Assembly: GCF_000286835.2 (NCBI RefSeq)
Contig: NZ_AJYD02000038.1
Coordinates: 2,310,388 to 2,344,017, forward strand
Length of the DNA stretch: 33,630 nt
Reading direction: 5' to 3'
DNA from: Enterovibrio norvegicus FF-33
GTDB taxonomy: Bacteria; Pseudomonadota; Gammaproteobacteria; Enterobacterales; Vibrionaceae
Shown: positions 1 to 7,037 of the stretch, one piece after another
Layout of the letters: the number at the start of each line of letters is the position of its first letter
How positions within the stretch are numbered: position 1 is the stretch's first letter
Notes under the pieces: generated by a model
Told to the model about the DNA's origin: nothing
What the model saw: the letters and a program-made list of their open reading frames with translations, nothing else
The model's database searches: none
Program-made: the position numbers and the translations under genes

Positions 1-2439
1 CTATTAGCACCGCGTTCAGCAATGGCCGCAACTGACGTAAAAACCACGTTCACTGGCGACGTGATACACGGTTCTCACTGGGGTGCATTCCGCGCCAAAG
101 TAGAAAACGGCATTTGGATTGACACCGTGCCGTTTGAGCACGACCCACACCCAACCGCAATGCTTAACGCGGTTCGCGAAGTGGTCTATAACCCTTCTCG
201 CGTGAAGTACCCAATGGTACGCATCGATTGGCTGAAGCACGGCTGGAAATCAGACACGACACAACGCGGTGACAACCGTTTCGTCCGTGTGCCATGGTCT
301 CAGGCTCTTGATTTCTTCCATCATGAGCTTGAGCGTGTTCAGAACACCTATGGCCCTAGCGCACTGTACGCGGGTAATACTGGCTGGCAATCAGTCGGTA
401 AACTGAACGTTGCGGGCACCATGATGCACCGTGGTATTGGCCTGCATGGCACCTTCTTAGCGAAAATGGGTGACTACTCAACGGGTTCGGCGCAAGTTGT
501 TCTACCTTACGTTGCTGGCGCAATGGAAGTTTACGAGCAGCAAACATCGTGGCCTGTCGTTCTGGAAAACGCGAAAACTATCGTGATCTGGGGCAACGAC
601 CCGGTGAAGAACCTGCAAGTTGGCTGGCAGATCCCAGACCACAGCGTATACGGTTACTACCAGCAACTGGCTGAAAAAGTGAAAGCAGGCGAAATCAACG
701 TTATCCACGTTGACCCTGTGAAAACCTCTTCATACAAGTACTTCGGTGGCAAGCAGATTGCGGTTAACCCACAAACTGACGTGCCTCTGATGTTAGCAAT
801 AGCGCACACCCTGTATACCGAGAAGCTGCACGATGAGCAGTTCTTGGCTGACTACACCACAGGTTTCGACAAGTTCCTGCCTTACCTATTGGGTGAGAAA
901 GACGGCGTGGCGAAAACCCCAGAATGGGCAGAGAAAATCTGTGGCATTCAAGCTGATGAAATCCGCGAACTCGCTCGCATCATGGCAAGTGGTCGTACAC
1001 AGATCATGGCGGGTTGGTGTTTGCAGCGTATGCAGCACGGTGAGCAATATGCATGGATGATCGTCGTTGTGTCGGCAATGCTGGGACAAATTGGTCTACC
1101 TGGTGGTGGTTTCGGTTTCGGCTGGCACTATAACGATGCAGGTACCGTGACTTCAGCTGGCCCGCTAATGTCTGGCTTCAACTCAGTAACAGGCGTTGAA
1201 CCTATCCACAACGGTAGCTACAACGGTTACTCAAGTTTCATCCCGATTGCGCGCATTGTTGACTGCCTTGAAAACCCAGGCGATACCATTGATTTCAATG
1301 GTCAAAAAGTCAAATTCCCGCACATCAAGATGGCCATTTCTTGTGGTAGTAACCTGTTCCACCAGCACCAAGATCGTAACCGAATGATCAAGGCATGGCG
1401 TAACTTGGAAACCTACGTGTCTATTGACCATCAGTGGACTGCGAGCTGCCGTTTTGCTGATATCGTTCTGCCTGCAACGACAACTTACGAGCGTAACGAC
1501 ATCGAGTCATTCGGTAACCACTCGAACAAAGGCATTATTGCGATGAAACAAATCGTAGAGCCAATGTTTGAAGCGAAAGACGATTTCGATATCTTCCGCG
1601 AGCTGTGCACCCGTTTTGATCGCGAAGAAGCGTTCACCGGTGGCAAAACCAAAATGGAATGGATCGAAGAGATCTATAACGGTGCACGTCTGCAAGGCCG
1701 TGGTATTGGCGTTCGCATGCCAAACTTCGTTAAATTCTGGGAAGAAGAACAATTTATTGCCTTCCCTCAAGGTACCGAGTGGGTTCGTCACCAAGCATTC
1801 CGCAATGAACCTGATCTTGAGCCACTGGGCACAGCATCAGGTTTGATAGAAATCTACTGTAAGACAATCGCAGACATGGGTTACGACGACTGTCAGGGTC
1901 ACCCTATGTGGTTCGAAAAAGTTGAGCGTAGCCATGGCGGTCCTAAGTCAAAAAGCTACCCGCTGCACATGCAAAGCTGTCACCCTAACTACCGTCTGCA
2001 CTCGCAATTGTGTTCGTCAGACGCGTTCCGTGACACTTACGCAGTCGCGGGTCGTGAGCCTTGCTACATCAACGCTGCTGACGCAAAAGCACGTGGCATT
2101 GTTTCTGGTGATGTGGTTCGTGTATTCAACGAACGTGGTCAGGTCCTTGCGGGCGCAGTCGTGACTGACGACTATAAAGCTGGCGTATGTCGTATTGAAG
2201 AAGGTGCTTGGTATGCGCCACTTGAAGGCGGCAAGCCGGGTACACTTTGTACTTACGGCGATCCAAACGTACTGACTGTAGACATCGGCACCTCTAAGTT
2301 AGCGCAAGCAACCTCTGCGCATACAGCACTGGTTGAGATTGAGAAGTACACTGGTGAAGCACCTGCAGTAACAGGCTTCAGCGGCCCAATCAACGTTGAC
2401 GGCGTTAACCCACTGTTCCCGGCGATGGATATCGCATAA
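1..2439 (+). CDS. torA: Periplasmic trimethylamine-N-oxide reductase TorA (5' end cut by window)
   Basis: Molybdopterin-guanine-dinucleotide enzyme that reduces TMAO to trimethylamine as terminal reductase of anaerobic respiration in the periplasm. The reading frame is open from base 1: the codons before the Met at 22 read LLAPRSA, which fits the end of a Tat signal peptide, so the true start lies upstream and Met22 is not the start. From Met22 there are 805 residues, and the sequence is TorA-like along its whole length. GDYSTG (Ser at residue 153 from that Met, bases 478-480) matches the serine that ligates molybdenum in this family. The conserved stretches MLGQIGLPGGGFGFGWHYN and RFADIVLPATT, and the C-terminal dinucleotide-binding part (LHSQLC, GDVVRVFN, GTSKLAQATSAHT), are all present. 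A terminator follows the stop, then torD. A c-type cytochrome partner (TorC) would be expected just upstream, outside the window. Confidence 0.97.
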   Translation, partial: LLAPRSAMAATDVKTTFTGDVIHGSHWGAFRAKVENGIWIDTVPFEHDPHPTAMLNAVREVVYNPSRVKYPMVRIDWLKHGWKSDTTQRGDNRFVRVPWSQALDFFHHELERVQNTYGPSALYAGNTGWQSVGKLNVAGTMMHRGIGLHGTFLAKMGDYSTGSAQVVLPYVAGAMEVYEQQTSWPVVLENAKTIVIWGNDPVKNLQVGWQIPDHSVYGYYQQLAEKVKAGEINVIHVDPVKTSSYKYFGGKQIAVNPQTDVPLMLAIAHTLYTEKLHDEQFLADYTTGFDKFLPYLLGEKDGVAKTPEWAEKICGIQADEIRELARIMASGRTQIMAGWCLQRMQHGEQYAWMIVVVSAMLGQIGLPGGGFGFGWHYNDAGTVTSAGPLMSGFNSVTGVEPIHNGSYNGYSSFIPIARIVDCLENPGDTIDFNGQKVKFPHIKMAISCGSNLFHQHQDRNRMIKAWRNLETYVSIDHQWTASCRFADIVLPATTTYERNDIESFGNHSNKGIIAMKQIVEPMFEAKDDFDIFRELCTRFDREEAFTGGKTKMEWIEEIYNGARLQGRGIGVRMPNFVKFWEEEQFIAFPQGTEWVRHQAFRNEPDLEPLGTASGLIEIYCKTIADMGYDDCQGHPMWFEKVERSHGGPKSKSYPLHMQSCHPNYRLHSQLCSSDAFRDTYAVAGREPCYINAADAKARGIVSGDVVRVFNERGQVLAGAVVTDDYKAGVCRIEEGAWYAPLEGGKPGTLCTYGDPNVLTVDIGTSKLAQATSAHTALVEIEKYTGEAPAVTGFSGPINVDGVNPLFPAMDIA

Positions 2440-2453
2440 GAGACAGTATGAAG

Positions 2454-2480
2454 AAAAGGGCAGCTTAGCTGCCCTTTTTT
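2454..2480 (+). terminator. Rho-independent terminator after torA
   Basis: An 11-bp stem, 2454-2464 (AAAAGGGCAGC) paired with 2468-2478 (GCTGCCCTTTT), has a 3-base loop and runs into T residues. It lies 14 bases after the torA stop and before torD, so it may partly uncouple torD from torA expression. Confidence 0.85.
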
Positions 2481-2531
2481 GCTCTATGTTAGATAGACTT
2501 AAAGTGCTTTTTTTCAACTAACGGAATGACA

Positions 2532-3179
2532 ATGCAAGAATTTATTGCCATTAACGAACAACGTGCAGAATTTTACTGGTGGATGTCTTCCCTTTTCGCC
2601 AGTGAATTAACGCAAGATGATTTGAATAATTACCACGGCAGCAACATGGATAACTATTTTTCCGCGTTAGCCATGACCGAGGAATTGAAAGCACCGATCG
2701 TTGAATTTCGCAACGCGCTTGCCGCGCTAAAGCTCCGCGAAGATGCACAACTCGAGCTAGCCGCTGATTTCTGTGGTTTATTCCTCAGTACACCAAAAAC
2801 AGGCGCATTGCCTTATGCGTCTATTTATATTGGTGAAACCGGTCTGTTGAACGATAAGCCCGCGCAAGAGATGGGTCAATGGATGGAAAAGTACGGCATT
2901 GCTCAACGTAAAGATTTCAATGAACCGTTTGACCATCTTGCGGTTGTGCTTGATTTCATAGGGAACTTGGTCATTCTTGCCAACAAAGAAACCGAAGAAG
3001 ACCAACAAGAATACATGATGCAAGAACAGCAAGTATTTTTGGAAACCATGGTCATGCCGTGGCTAGGTAGTTTCCAAAAATCGCTAAACCAGTTTGATCA
3101 ATTCGGTTTTTATAAAGCCGCGGGTGCATTGCTCACTGCATTTATCACACTGGATCTTTTGTTCCTTAAAGGCGAATAA
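2532..3179 (+). CDS. torD: TorD, maturation chaperone of TorA
   Basis: Cytoplasmic chaperone of the TorD/DmsD/NarJ family. It binds the TorA signal peptide and apoenzyme and helps molybdenum-cofactor insertion before Tat export. The protein is about 215 residues, normal for TorD, all-helical in appearance, and ends in a typical C-terminal segment (FGFYKAAGALLTAFITLDLLFL). The central ELAADFCGLFLSTPKTGALPYAS and EPFDHLAVVLDFIGNL stretches are family-typical. Two in-frame ATGs lie at 2526 and 2532. The only Shine-Dalgarno-like bases (CGGA, 2522-2525) abut the first ATG, so the second, six bases further on, is the more likely start. It directly follows torA, with a terminator hairpin between them and another hairpin-T terminator after it. 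Confidence 0.93.
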   Translation: MQEFIAINEQRAEFYWWMSSLFASELTQDDLNNYHGSNMDNYFSALAMTEELKAPIVEFRNALAALKLREDAQLELAADFCGLFLSTPKTGALPYASIYIGETGLLNDKPAQEMGQWMEKYGIAQRKDFNEPFDHLAVVLDFIGNLVILANKETEEDQQEYMMQEQQVFLETMVMPWLGSFQKSLNQFDQFGFYKAAGALLTAFITLDLLFLKGE

Positions 3180-3250
3180 AAAGGTGCCTATCTATACCCA
3201 AACAAATTCTCGCTAAACAAGCATCTTGAAGTGTTTGGTTATGATAAATG

Positions 3251-3280
3251 AAGCCGGGCAAGCCCGGTTTTTTCTTTTTT
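3251..3280 (+). terminator. Rho-independent terminator after torD
   Basis: CCGGG/CCCGG stem with a CAAG loop (about 3254-3267) followed by a long T-rich run to 3280, about 75 bases after the torD stop. Confidence 0.8.
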
Positions 3281-3315
3281 TGAGCTTGGAAAACAGAAAA
3301 AACCCGCTATTTCGC

Positions 3316-3337
3316 AAGCTTGATACGCATCAAGCTT
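3316..3337. other. Perfect 9-bp inverted repeat
   Basis: AAGCTTGAT (3316-3324) and ATCAAGCTT (3329-3337) are perfect inverted arms around ACGC. No T-run follows, so it is not a canonical terminator. It lies between the torD terminator and the PurR operator. Function unknown; it could be a protein-binding dyad or part of a small transcript. Confidence 0.5.
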
Positions 3338-3394
3338 ACGCGAGTCGCTTCAATTGAATAATTGCGGGCGCGGTCATGAGTCAGTAAACTGTGA

Positions 3395-3410
3395 ACGCAA
3401 GCGATTGGCA
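3395..3410 (+). promoter_or_regulatory. Candidate PurR operator (PUR box)
   Basis: ACGCAAGCGATTGGCA matches the enterobacterial PUR box ACGCAAACGTTTNCNT in its whole left half (ACGCAA-CG-TT) and partly in the right. It lies about 250 bases before purR and overlaps a TTGGCA that could be the -35 element. That placement suits autorepression, as known for E. coli purR. Inferred from sequence match and position only. Confidence 0.55.
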
Positions 3411-3433
3411 TTGAGAAATTTCTGTAACATTAC
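3405..3433 (+). promoter_or_regulatory. Possible purR promoter
   Basis: TTGGCA (3405-3410, 5 of 6 to the -35 consensus) is followed after 17 bases by CATTAC (3428-3433), a weak -10. The operator covers the -35. If used, it gives a leader of about 215 bases. The -10 match is poor, so this is tentative. Confidence 0.35.
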
Positions 3434-3439
3434 AAACGC

Positions 3440-3658
3440 CTCGTCATAGTGCCGCCGCAGCGTTCCCCCCTTCTCCCACACTTGATGGAAAGCAAGTTGC
3501 TGGCAGTGTCGATGAAACCTCGACGACAAGGGGATGAGAGTCCGTCTCTCCGCCTATAGAAAGAACGAATCCATTACGCCGCTTAGCATAGCGGCGTAAA
3601 CATGTTGAGCAGCCACTATTTCTCAAGCTGCTAATGAAAACGATAAGAAGATTACCCA
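3440..3658 (+). other. Hairpin-rich leader of purR
   Basis: This gene-free stretch holds four successive stem-loops on the plus strand: ACTTG/CAAGT (3480-3497), GTCGA/TCGAC (3508-3524), GAGAG/CTCTC (3536-3550) and a strong 10-bp stem, TTACGCCGCT/AGCGGCGTAA (3574-3599, 6-base loop). No T-run follows the last stem. I do not recognise a known riboswitch class. It could be a structured 5' UTR or an independent small RNA. Any coding ORF here looks like a shadow. Confidence 0.4.
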
Positions 3659-4669
3659 ATGGCAACAATTAAAGATGTCGCACGCATGGCTGGTGTATCT
3701 ACGACAACCGTTTCACACGTGATCAATAAAACACGCTTTGTCGCAGAAAACACAACCAAGAAAGTATGGGCCGCAGTCGACGACTTAAACTATGCACCGA
3801 GTGCAGTTGCGCGCAGCTTGAAATGTAACTCAACGCGCACGATTGGCATGCTGGTCACCAAATCTACCAATCCGTTCTTTGCGGAAGTTGTACATGGGGT
3901 AGAAGAATACTGCTACAAAGAAGGCTACACGCTTATCTTGTGTAACACCGAAGGTAACTTAGCGAAGCAACGCGACTACCTGCGCATGTTGGCAGAAAAA
4001 CGCGTAGATGGCCTGTTGGTGATGTGCTCCGACTTGAATGAAGAACTTCTTATTCTATTAGAGAAAAAGAAAGATCTGCCGATGGTTGTGATGGATTGGG
4101 GCACGCAACATGTCAACACCGACTGCATTCAAGACAATGCCGAACTCGGTGGCTATATCGCGACCAAATACTTTGTTGACAACGGCCATACCAAAATCGG
4201 CTGTATTTCAGGTCAGCTAGATAAACTCACCTGTCAGACGCGCTTGGCAGGCTTTAGAACTGCGTTGGCAGAAGCTGGCATTGAAGAAAATCCGAACTGG
4301 ATTGTAGAAGCCGATTTTGAGTGTGACTCCGCAGTTGAAGCGGCAAAAGCATTATTGGCCCAAGAAGACCGCCCAACGGCTGTTTTTTGCTTTAATGACA
4401 TCATGGCACTGGCAGCAATCAGTACCTTCCGTCAGGCCGGGTTAGACATTCCTAACGACATTTCTGTTATTGGCTACGATAACATTGATCTAGCCGCATT
4501 TTTCTCACCACCGTTAACGACAATTCATCAGCCGAAAAATCGACTGGGTAAAACTGCAATCAAACTGTTATTGGAACGTCTCGCCAATAAAGAGAACGAA
4601 CAGCAGATTTTTGTTATGCAACCAGAGCTCATCATTCGCAGTTCGGTGAAAAATCTTAACGCCGAGTAA
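3659..4669 (+). CDS. purR: Purine repressor PurR (LacI family)
   Basis: LacI/GalR-family repressor of purine nucleotide synthesis genes; in E. coli it uses hypoxanthine or guanine as corepressor. The 336 residues are full length for PurR. The N-terminus [20 protein letters not shown] is the helix-turn-helix, followed by [10 protein letters not shown] and the hinge-helix stretch PSAVARSLK, both nearly identical to E. coli PurR as I recall it. The periplasmic-binding-protein-like effector domain follows ([50 protein letters not shown]). The effector half differs more from E. coli, as expected between families. A PUR-box-like site upstream suggests autoregulation. A terminator follows. The neighbours torD and tfoY are unrelated in function. 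Confidence 0.95.
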   Translation: MATIKDVARMAGVSTTTVSHVINKTRFVAENTTKKVWAAVDDLNYAPSAVARSLKCNSTRTIGMLVTKSTNPFFAEVVHGVEEYCYKEGYTLILCNTEGNLAKQRDYLRMLAEKRVDGLLVMCSDLNEELLILLEKKKDLPMVVMDWGTQHVNTDCIQDNAELGGYIATKYFVDNGHTKIGCISGQLDKLTCQTRLAGFRTALAEAGIEENPNWIVEADFECDSAVEAAKALLAQEDRPTAVFCFNDIMALAAISTFRQAGLDIPNDISVIGYDNIDLAAFFSPPLTTIHQPKNRLGKTAIKLLLERLANKENEQQIFVMQPELIIRSSVKNLNAE

Positions 4670-4695
4670 AATACACGCTCTCGCGGTACTTCTCT

Positions 4696-4730
4696 AAAAG
4701 CCCGACCACTTTTTTTGGTTGGGCTTTTTT
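4696..4730 (+). terminator. Strong rho-independent terminator after purR
   Basis: A 13-bp stem (4696-4708 with 4716-4728, one G-T pair), a T-rich loop and a terminal T-run. It insulates purR from the riboswitch-controlled tfoY transcript. The next 250 bases hold no gene; a TATTAT at 4881-4886 could be the -10 of the riboswitch promoter, but no good -35 is visible. Confidence 0.9.
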
Positions 4731-4977
4731 ATTAACTGGCAAGTTTTCCGACTGACTCAACCTCATTATTGCGACTCACCTCTTAAAGGGTAAATTGCCT
4801 AGTTTTCTAGTGCTACCCTTAAACCCAGATATAAAGTAGTCATCTTGGTCAAAAATACTTCAATTACAAAGACAACCGGATATTATCAATCACATCAATA
4901 AGATTCTATCTGAACCAAGATCACACTTTATGAGACCAGCAATAACGACAAAATGATGCGATTCAGTTAAGCTAAAA

Positions 4978-5085
4978 CCCGTCAAGAAAAAGGCAAACCA
5001 TCGCGAAAGCGTGGGACGCAAAGCTTCCGGCCTCACAACACTGATTTTATGTGTTGGTGGTAGCGGAGCTACCGATGACGTTAGC
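4978..5085 (+). promoter_or_regulatory. Cyclic-di-GMP-I (GEMM-I) riboswitch upstream of tfoY
   Basis: The GEMM-I aptamer is recognisable directly: GGCAAACC, a stem capped by a GAAA tetraloop (about 4999-5013), the near-invariant GGGACGCAAAGC followed by CCGGCCT, a second stem-loop (5031-5055), and the tetraloop-receptor side GGTAGCGGAGCTACC before CGATG. The closing P1 stem forms from CGTCA (4980-4984) and TGACG (5076-5080). It senses the second messenger c-di-GMP. It sits about 110 bases before tfoY, the same arrangement as the well-studied V. cholerae Vc2 riboswitch. No clear intrinsic terminator lies between aptamer and start codon, so control may act on translation or on a weak hairpin. 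A perfect TTGACA (5113-5118) after the aptamer may mark an additional promoter, although its -10 is poor. Confidence 0.95.
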
Positions 5086-5191
5086 ATTCACATACCGGAT
5101 ATTTCTGGTTCGTTGACAATTCTCTGAATTAGCTTTGCTACGTTGCTCCTTGACCATTCATCCAGGAACGTATTGATTGAGAATTAGTCAC

Positions 5192-5785
5192 ATGGATAAA
5201 CCAACGCTAAAAAACACACTGAAGTTCTTCGAATGTCTTGGCAAAATCAAATCCCGCTCTATGTTTGGTGGGTTTGGTGTATTTTGCGATGAGACAATGT
5301 TCGCACTGGTTGTTAATGATCAGCTTCACCTTCGTGCTGGTCAAACGAATGAAGCTGAATTCAAACATCTGGCGATGAGCCCTTACGTCTACAAAAAACG
5401 CGGCTTCCCTGTTGTGACTAAATACTATGCTGTGCCTGAAAATTGGTGGGTAAAATCTGACGAGTTAATGGCCTATGCCACGACATCACTCACCATTGCC
5501 AGAGACGATCAGCAAGAAAAAAAGACGGCGGCGCCAACGCGTATCAAAGATCTGCCAAACTTGCGACTCGCCACAGAGCGAATGCTAAAAAAAGCAGGTA
5601 TCGATTCTGTCGAACAGTTGCAAACACAGGGCGCCGTGAAAGCTTATCGAGCTTTGCAGAAATCACACCAAGATACGCTTAGCCTTGAGCTACTTTGGGC
5701 ACTGGAAGGCGCGATAGAAGGTAAACACTGGTCAGTGATTACGCCTCAACGCCGTGACGAACTTTTGCAAACCTTGCACCAGTAA
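5192..5785 (+). CDS. tfoY: TfoY, TfoX-family regulator under c-di-GMP control
   Basis: TfoX/Sxy-like protein with an N-terminal TfoX domain (about residues 5-100; KIKSRSMFGGFGVF, YVYKKRGFPVVTKYYAVP) and a C-terminal TfoX_C helical domain (about 120-195; IKDLPNLRLATERMLKKAGI, ELLWALEGAIEGKHW). In V. cholerae, TfoY controls motility and type VI secretion rather than DNA-uptake competence. I call it TfoY rather than TfoX because of the riboswitch directly upstream. Start choice: ATG 5192 gives the family-like N-terminus MDKPTLK, but its upstream bases hold no good ribosome site. A TTG at 5177, in frame, has AGGAA eight to nine bases before it and would add five residues (MRISH). Either or both may be used. 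Confidence 0.93.
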   Translation: MDKPTLKNTLKFFECLGKIKSRSMFGGFGVFCDETMFALVVNDQLHLRAGQTNEAEFKHLAMSPYVYKKRGFPVVTKYYAVPENWWVKSDELMAYATTSLTIARDDQQEKKTAAPTRIKDLPNLRLATERMLKKAGIDSVEQLQTQGAVKAYRALQKSHQDTLSLELLWALEGAIEGKHWSVITPQRRDELLQTLHQ

Positions 5786-5806
5786 CGCCTCAAACCCAGC
5801 TTTCAT

Positions 5807-5847
5807 CCAGTCAGTACAACACTCCTTTTTGAGATTGTTCTGACTGG
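5807..5847 (+). terminator. Long hairpin downstream of tfoY, possible terminator
   Basis: CCAGTCAG (5807-5814) pairs with CTGACTGG (5840-5847), with further pairing inside (AAC/GTT, CTC/GAG). Its position 22 bases after the stop suits a terminator, but only a weak T-rich tract follows, so termination is inferred. Confidence 0.45.
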
Positions 5848-6103
5848 TCTAGATATCCATTTTCTCAGTTTTAATTGTCACTCGTACCCTATCAACGCCA
5901 ACCTAATCGCACTCCATACTGTATTCACAGTCAAAACATGACACTTCCTACTTCATTTTTACGACAATAAGGTTCACTAAACCGAAAATAACATCATGTT
6001 CCATTGCTTATTGGCTGCGGGACAAGCTATGTTTTCAGTCAAAAACACTCTCATTTCTTCAGATCTGTATTAAACCGCCAAAAAACCTCAATAAAACCAT
6101 TAA

Positions 6104-6119
6104 TGTGACATATGTCACA
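6104..6119 (+). promoter_or_regulatory. Perfect CRP-type palindrome
   Basis: TGTGACATATGTCACA is a perfect 16-bp palindrome with both TGTGA and TCACA half-sites of the CRP-cAMP consensus at the correct 6-base spacing. It lies 91 bases before the start of the small membrane protein at 6210, at a distance suited to activation. Binding by CRP is inferred from the consensus. Confidence 0.7.
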
Positions 6120-6209
6120 ATAGGGACACACAATGCACTCAGTTGATTATCAATTGTTCGAAATTTGAACTAAGCCAAAAAGACAAGATAGAAGAATGGC
6201 AACAACGAG

Positions 6210-6548
6210 ATGCATTACAGCAAGCCGTTTCCCGATCAAATTGACAGAATATTTCGAGACCATTTTCGCAAATGGCCTAGACGATTCAAATGGGCAGTGT
6301 TTTTTTGCTTTTTATTGCCGATCTCGTTTTATGCAGCCCTTGAACAGGGTATGTTTGCCCCTTCATTTTTAACGATTTTGGTCATTGTCTTCTTTGGCAT
6401 TAACGCGACGGTTGTTATATGGGGTTTAAAAATGAACAGTTTCGCGCAGCGATATTGGCACAAGAACTACCATATCGGTGGTGCAACTACCCTAGCCATT
6501 GTTCCTTTGTCTTTGCTTATTGTTCAGTATTCTAAGTACTGCCTCTAG
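6210..6548 (+). CDS. Small uncharacterised inner-membrane protein
   Basis: 112 residues, family not recognised. A basic, hydrophilic N-terminus (about residues 1-27, rich in Arg, Lys, Asp and Phe) is followed by hydrophobic segments at about 28-44, 51-72 and 91-107, giving two or three membrane spans. The short loop with NSFAQRYWHKNYHIGG lies between the last two. The only ribosome-binding bases are weak (GAG directly before the ATG), so the start is uncertain. The gene stands alone downstream of a perfect CRP-like palindrome, suggesting catabolite control. The next gene begins about 490 bases on. Confidence 0.65.
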   Translation: MHYSKPFPDQIDRIFRDHFRKWPRRFKWAVFFCFLLPISFYAALEQGMFAPSFLTILVIVFFGINATVVIWGLKMNSFAQRYWHKNYHIGGATTLAIVPLSLLIVQYSKYCL

Positions 6549-7037
6549 TTTATGGTTTCTCCACGCCTACGACTGCGCCTTTCAGACTGTCGTGACGGCC
6601 ATTCTTTAAATCAACAATAAATCACCGCTACAACTCGAAAATTCCACCAACATGCATTCGTTATCGCCATGCCCATTCCTAAAGTTAAATCATTAATATT
6701 CATCAAATTACCGTACACTCCCTTCTGGCCGAGCAACCTAAAAATGCCCTTAGCATCGAAAAATTTGATGAAGCATGTAATTAATTTCTCTGCCCTCAGG
6801 TCTTTATCACCAAGCAAAATTACGGAACGGCCGGACACTTGTGTGTCACGTGTTGTCGATTTTCGCAAGAAGCTTGCCGGGTCACAGAGTCGGTAAATAA
6901 TTGTATTAATTCATTGAGATAATACGTTTTTTCTTAATCCAGTTTTAAACTTTTGCCATAGTTAACACAGTGACTAATTTCACAGGGTACGAACATTCCT
7001 GACGGTGTTGAACAACGTTATTACGAAAGGATTTCAA
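6549..7037. other. Intergenic region upstream of the flavin reductase gene
   Basis: No supported gene. A minus-strand frame at 6611-6868 (TTG start, 85 codons, no ribosome-binding site) stays open but has no recognisable family. Near the right end TTGCCA (6953-6958) and TAATTT (6975-6980), 16 bases apart, could be the promoter of the downstream operon. The stretch 6900-6960 is strongly AT-rich. Confidence 0.45.
6953..6980 (+). promoter_or_regulatory. Possible promoter of the reductase-ynjBCDF operon
   Basis: TTGCCA (-35, 5 of 6) and TAATTT (-10, weak), 16-base spacer, about 58 bases before the ATG at 7038. Tentative. Confidence 0.3.

Larger units (their letters stand above)
5786..6209. other. 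Intergenic region between tfoY and the small membrane protein
   Basis: No convincing gene. It contains a long imperfect hairpin just after tfoY (5807-5847) and, near its right end, a CRP-like palindrome (6104-6119), listed separately. The rest is AT-rich sequence without recognisable motifs. Confidence 0.6.

Noticed and set aside
3526-3552. tRNA-Ser gene or remnant
   Set aside because: Only the last bases resemble a tRNA-Ser 3' end (TCTCTCCGCC). No matching 5' acceptor, D-arm or anticodon arm is present, and the local GAGAG/CTCTC hairpin explains the match.
6611-6868. 85-codon minus-strand ORF
   Set aside because: Its first half looks faintly like a receiver-type strand-helix (SVILLGDKDL), but it has a TTG start, no ribosome site and no recognisable family; too weak to call a gene.
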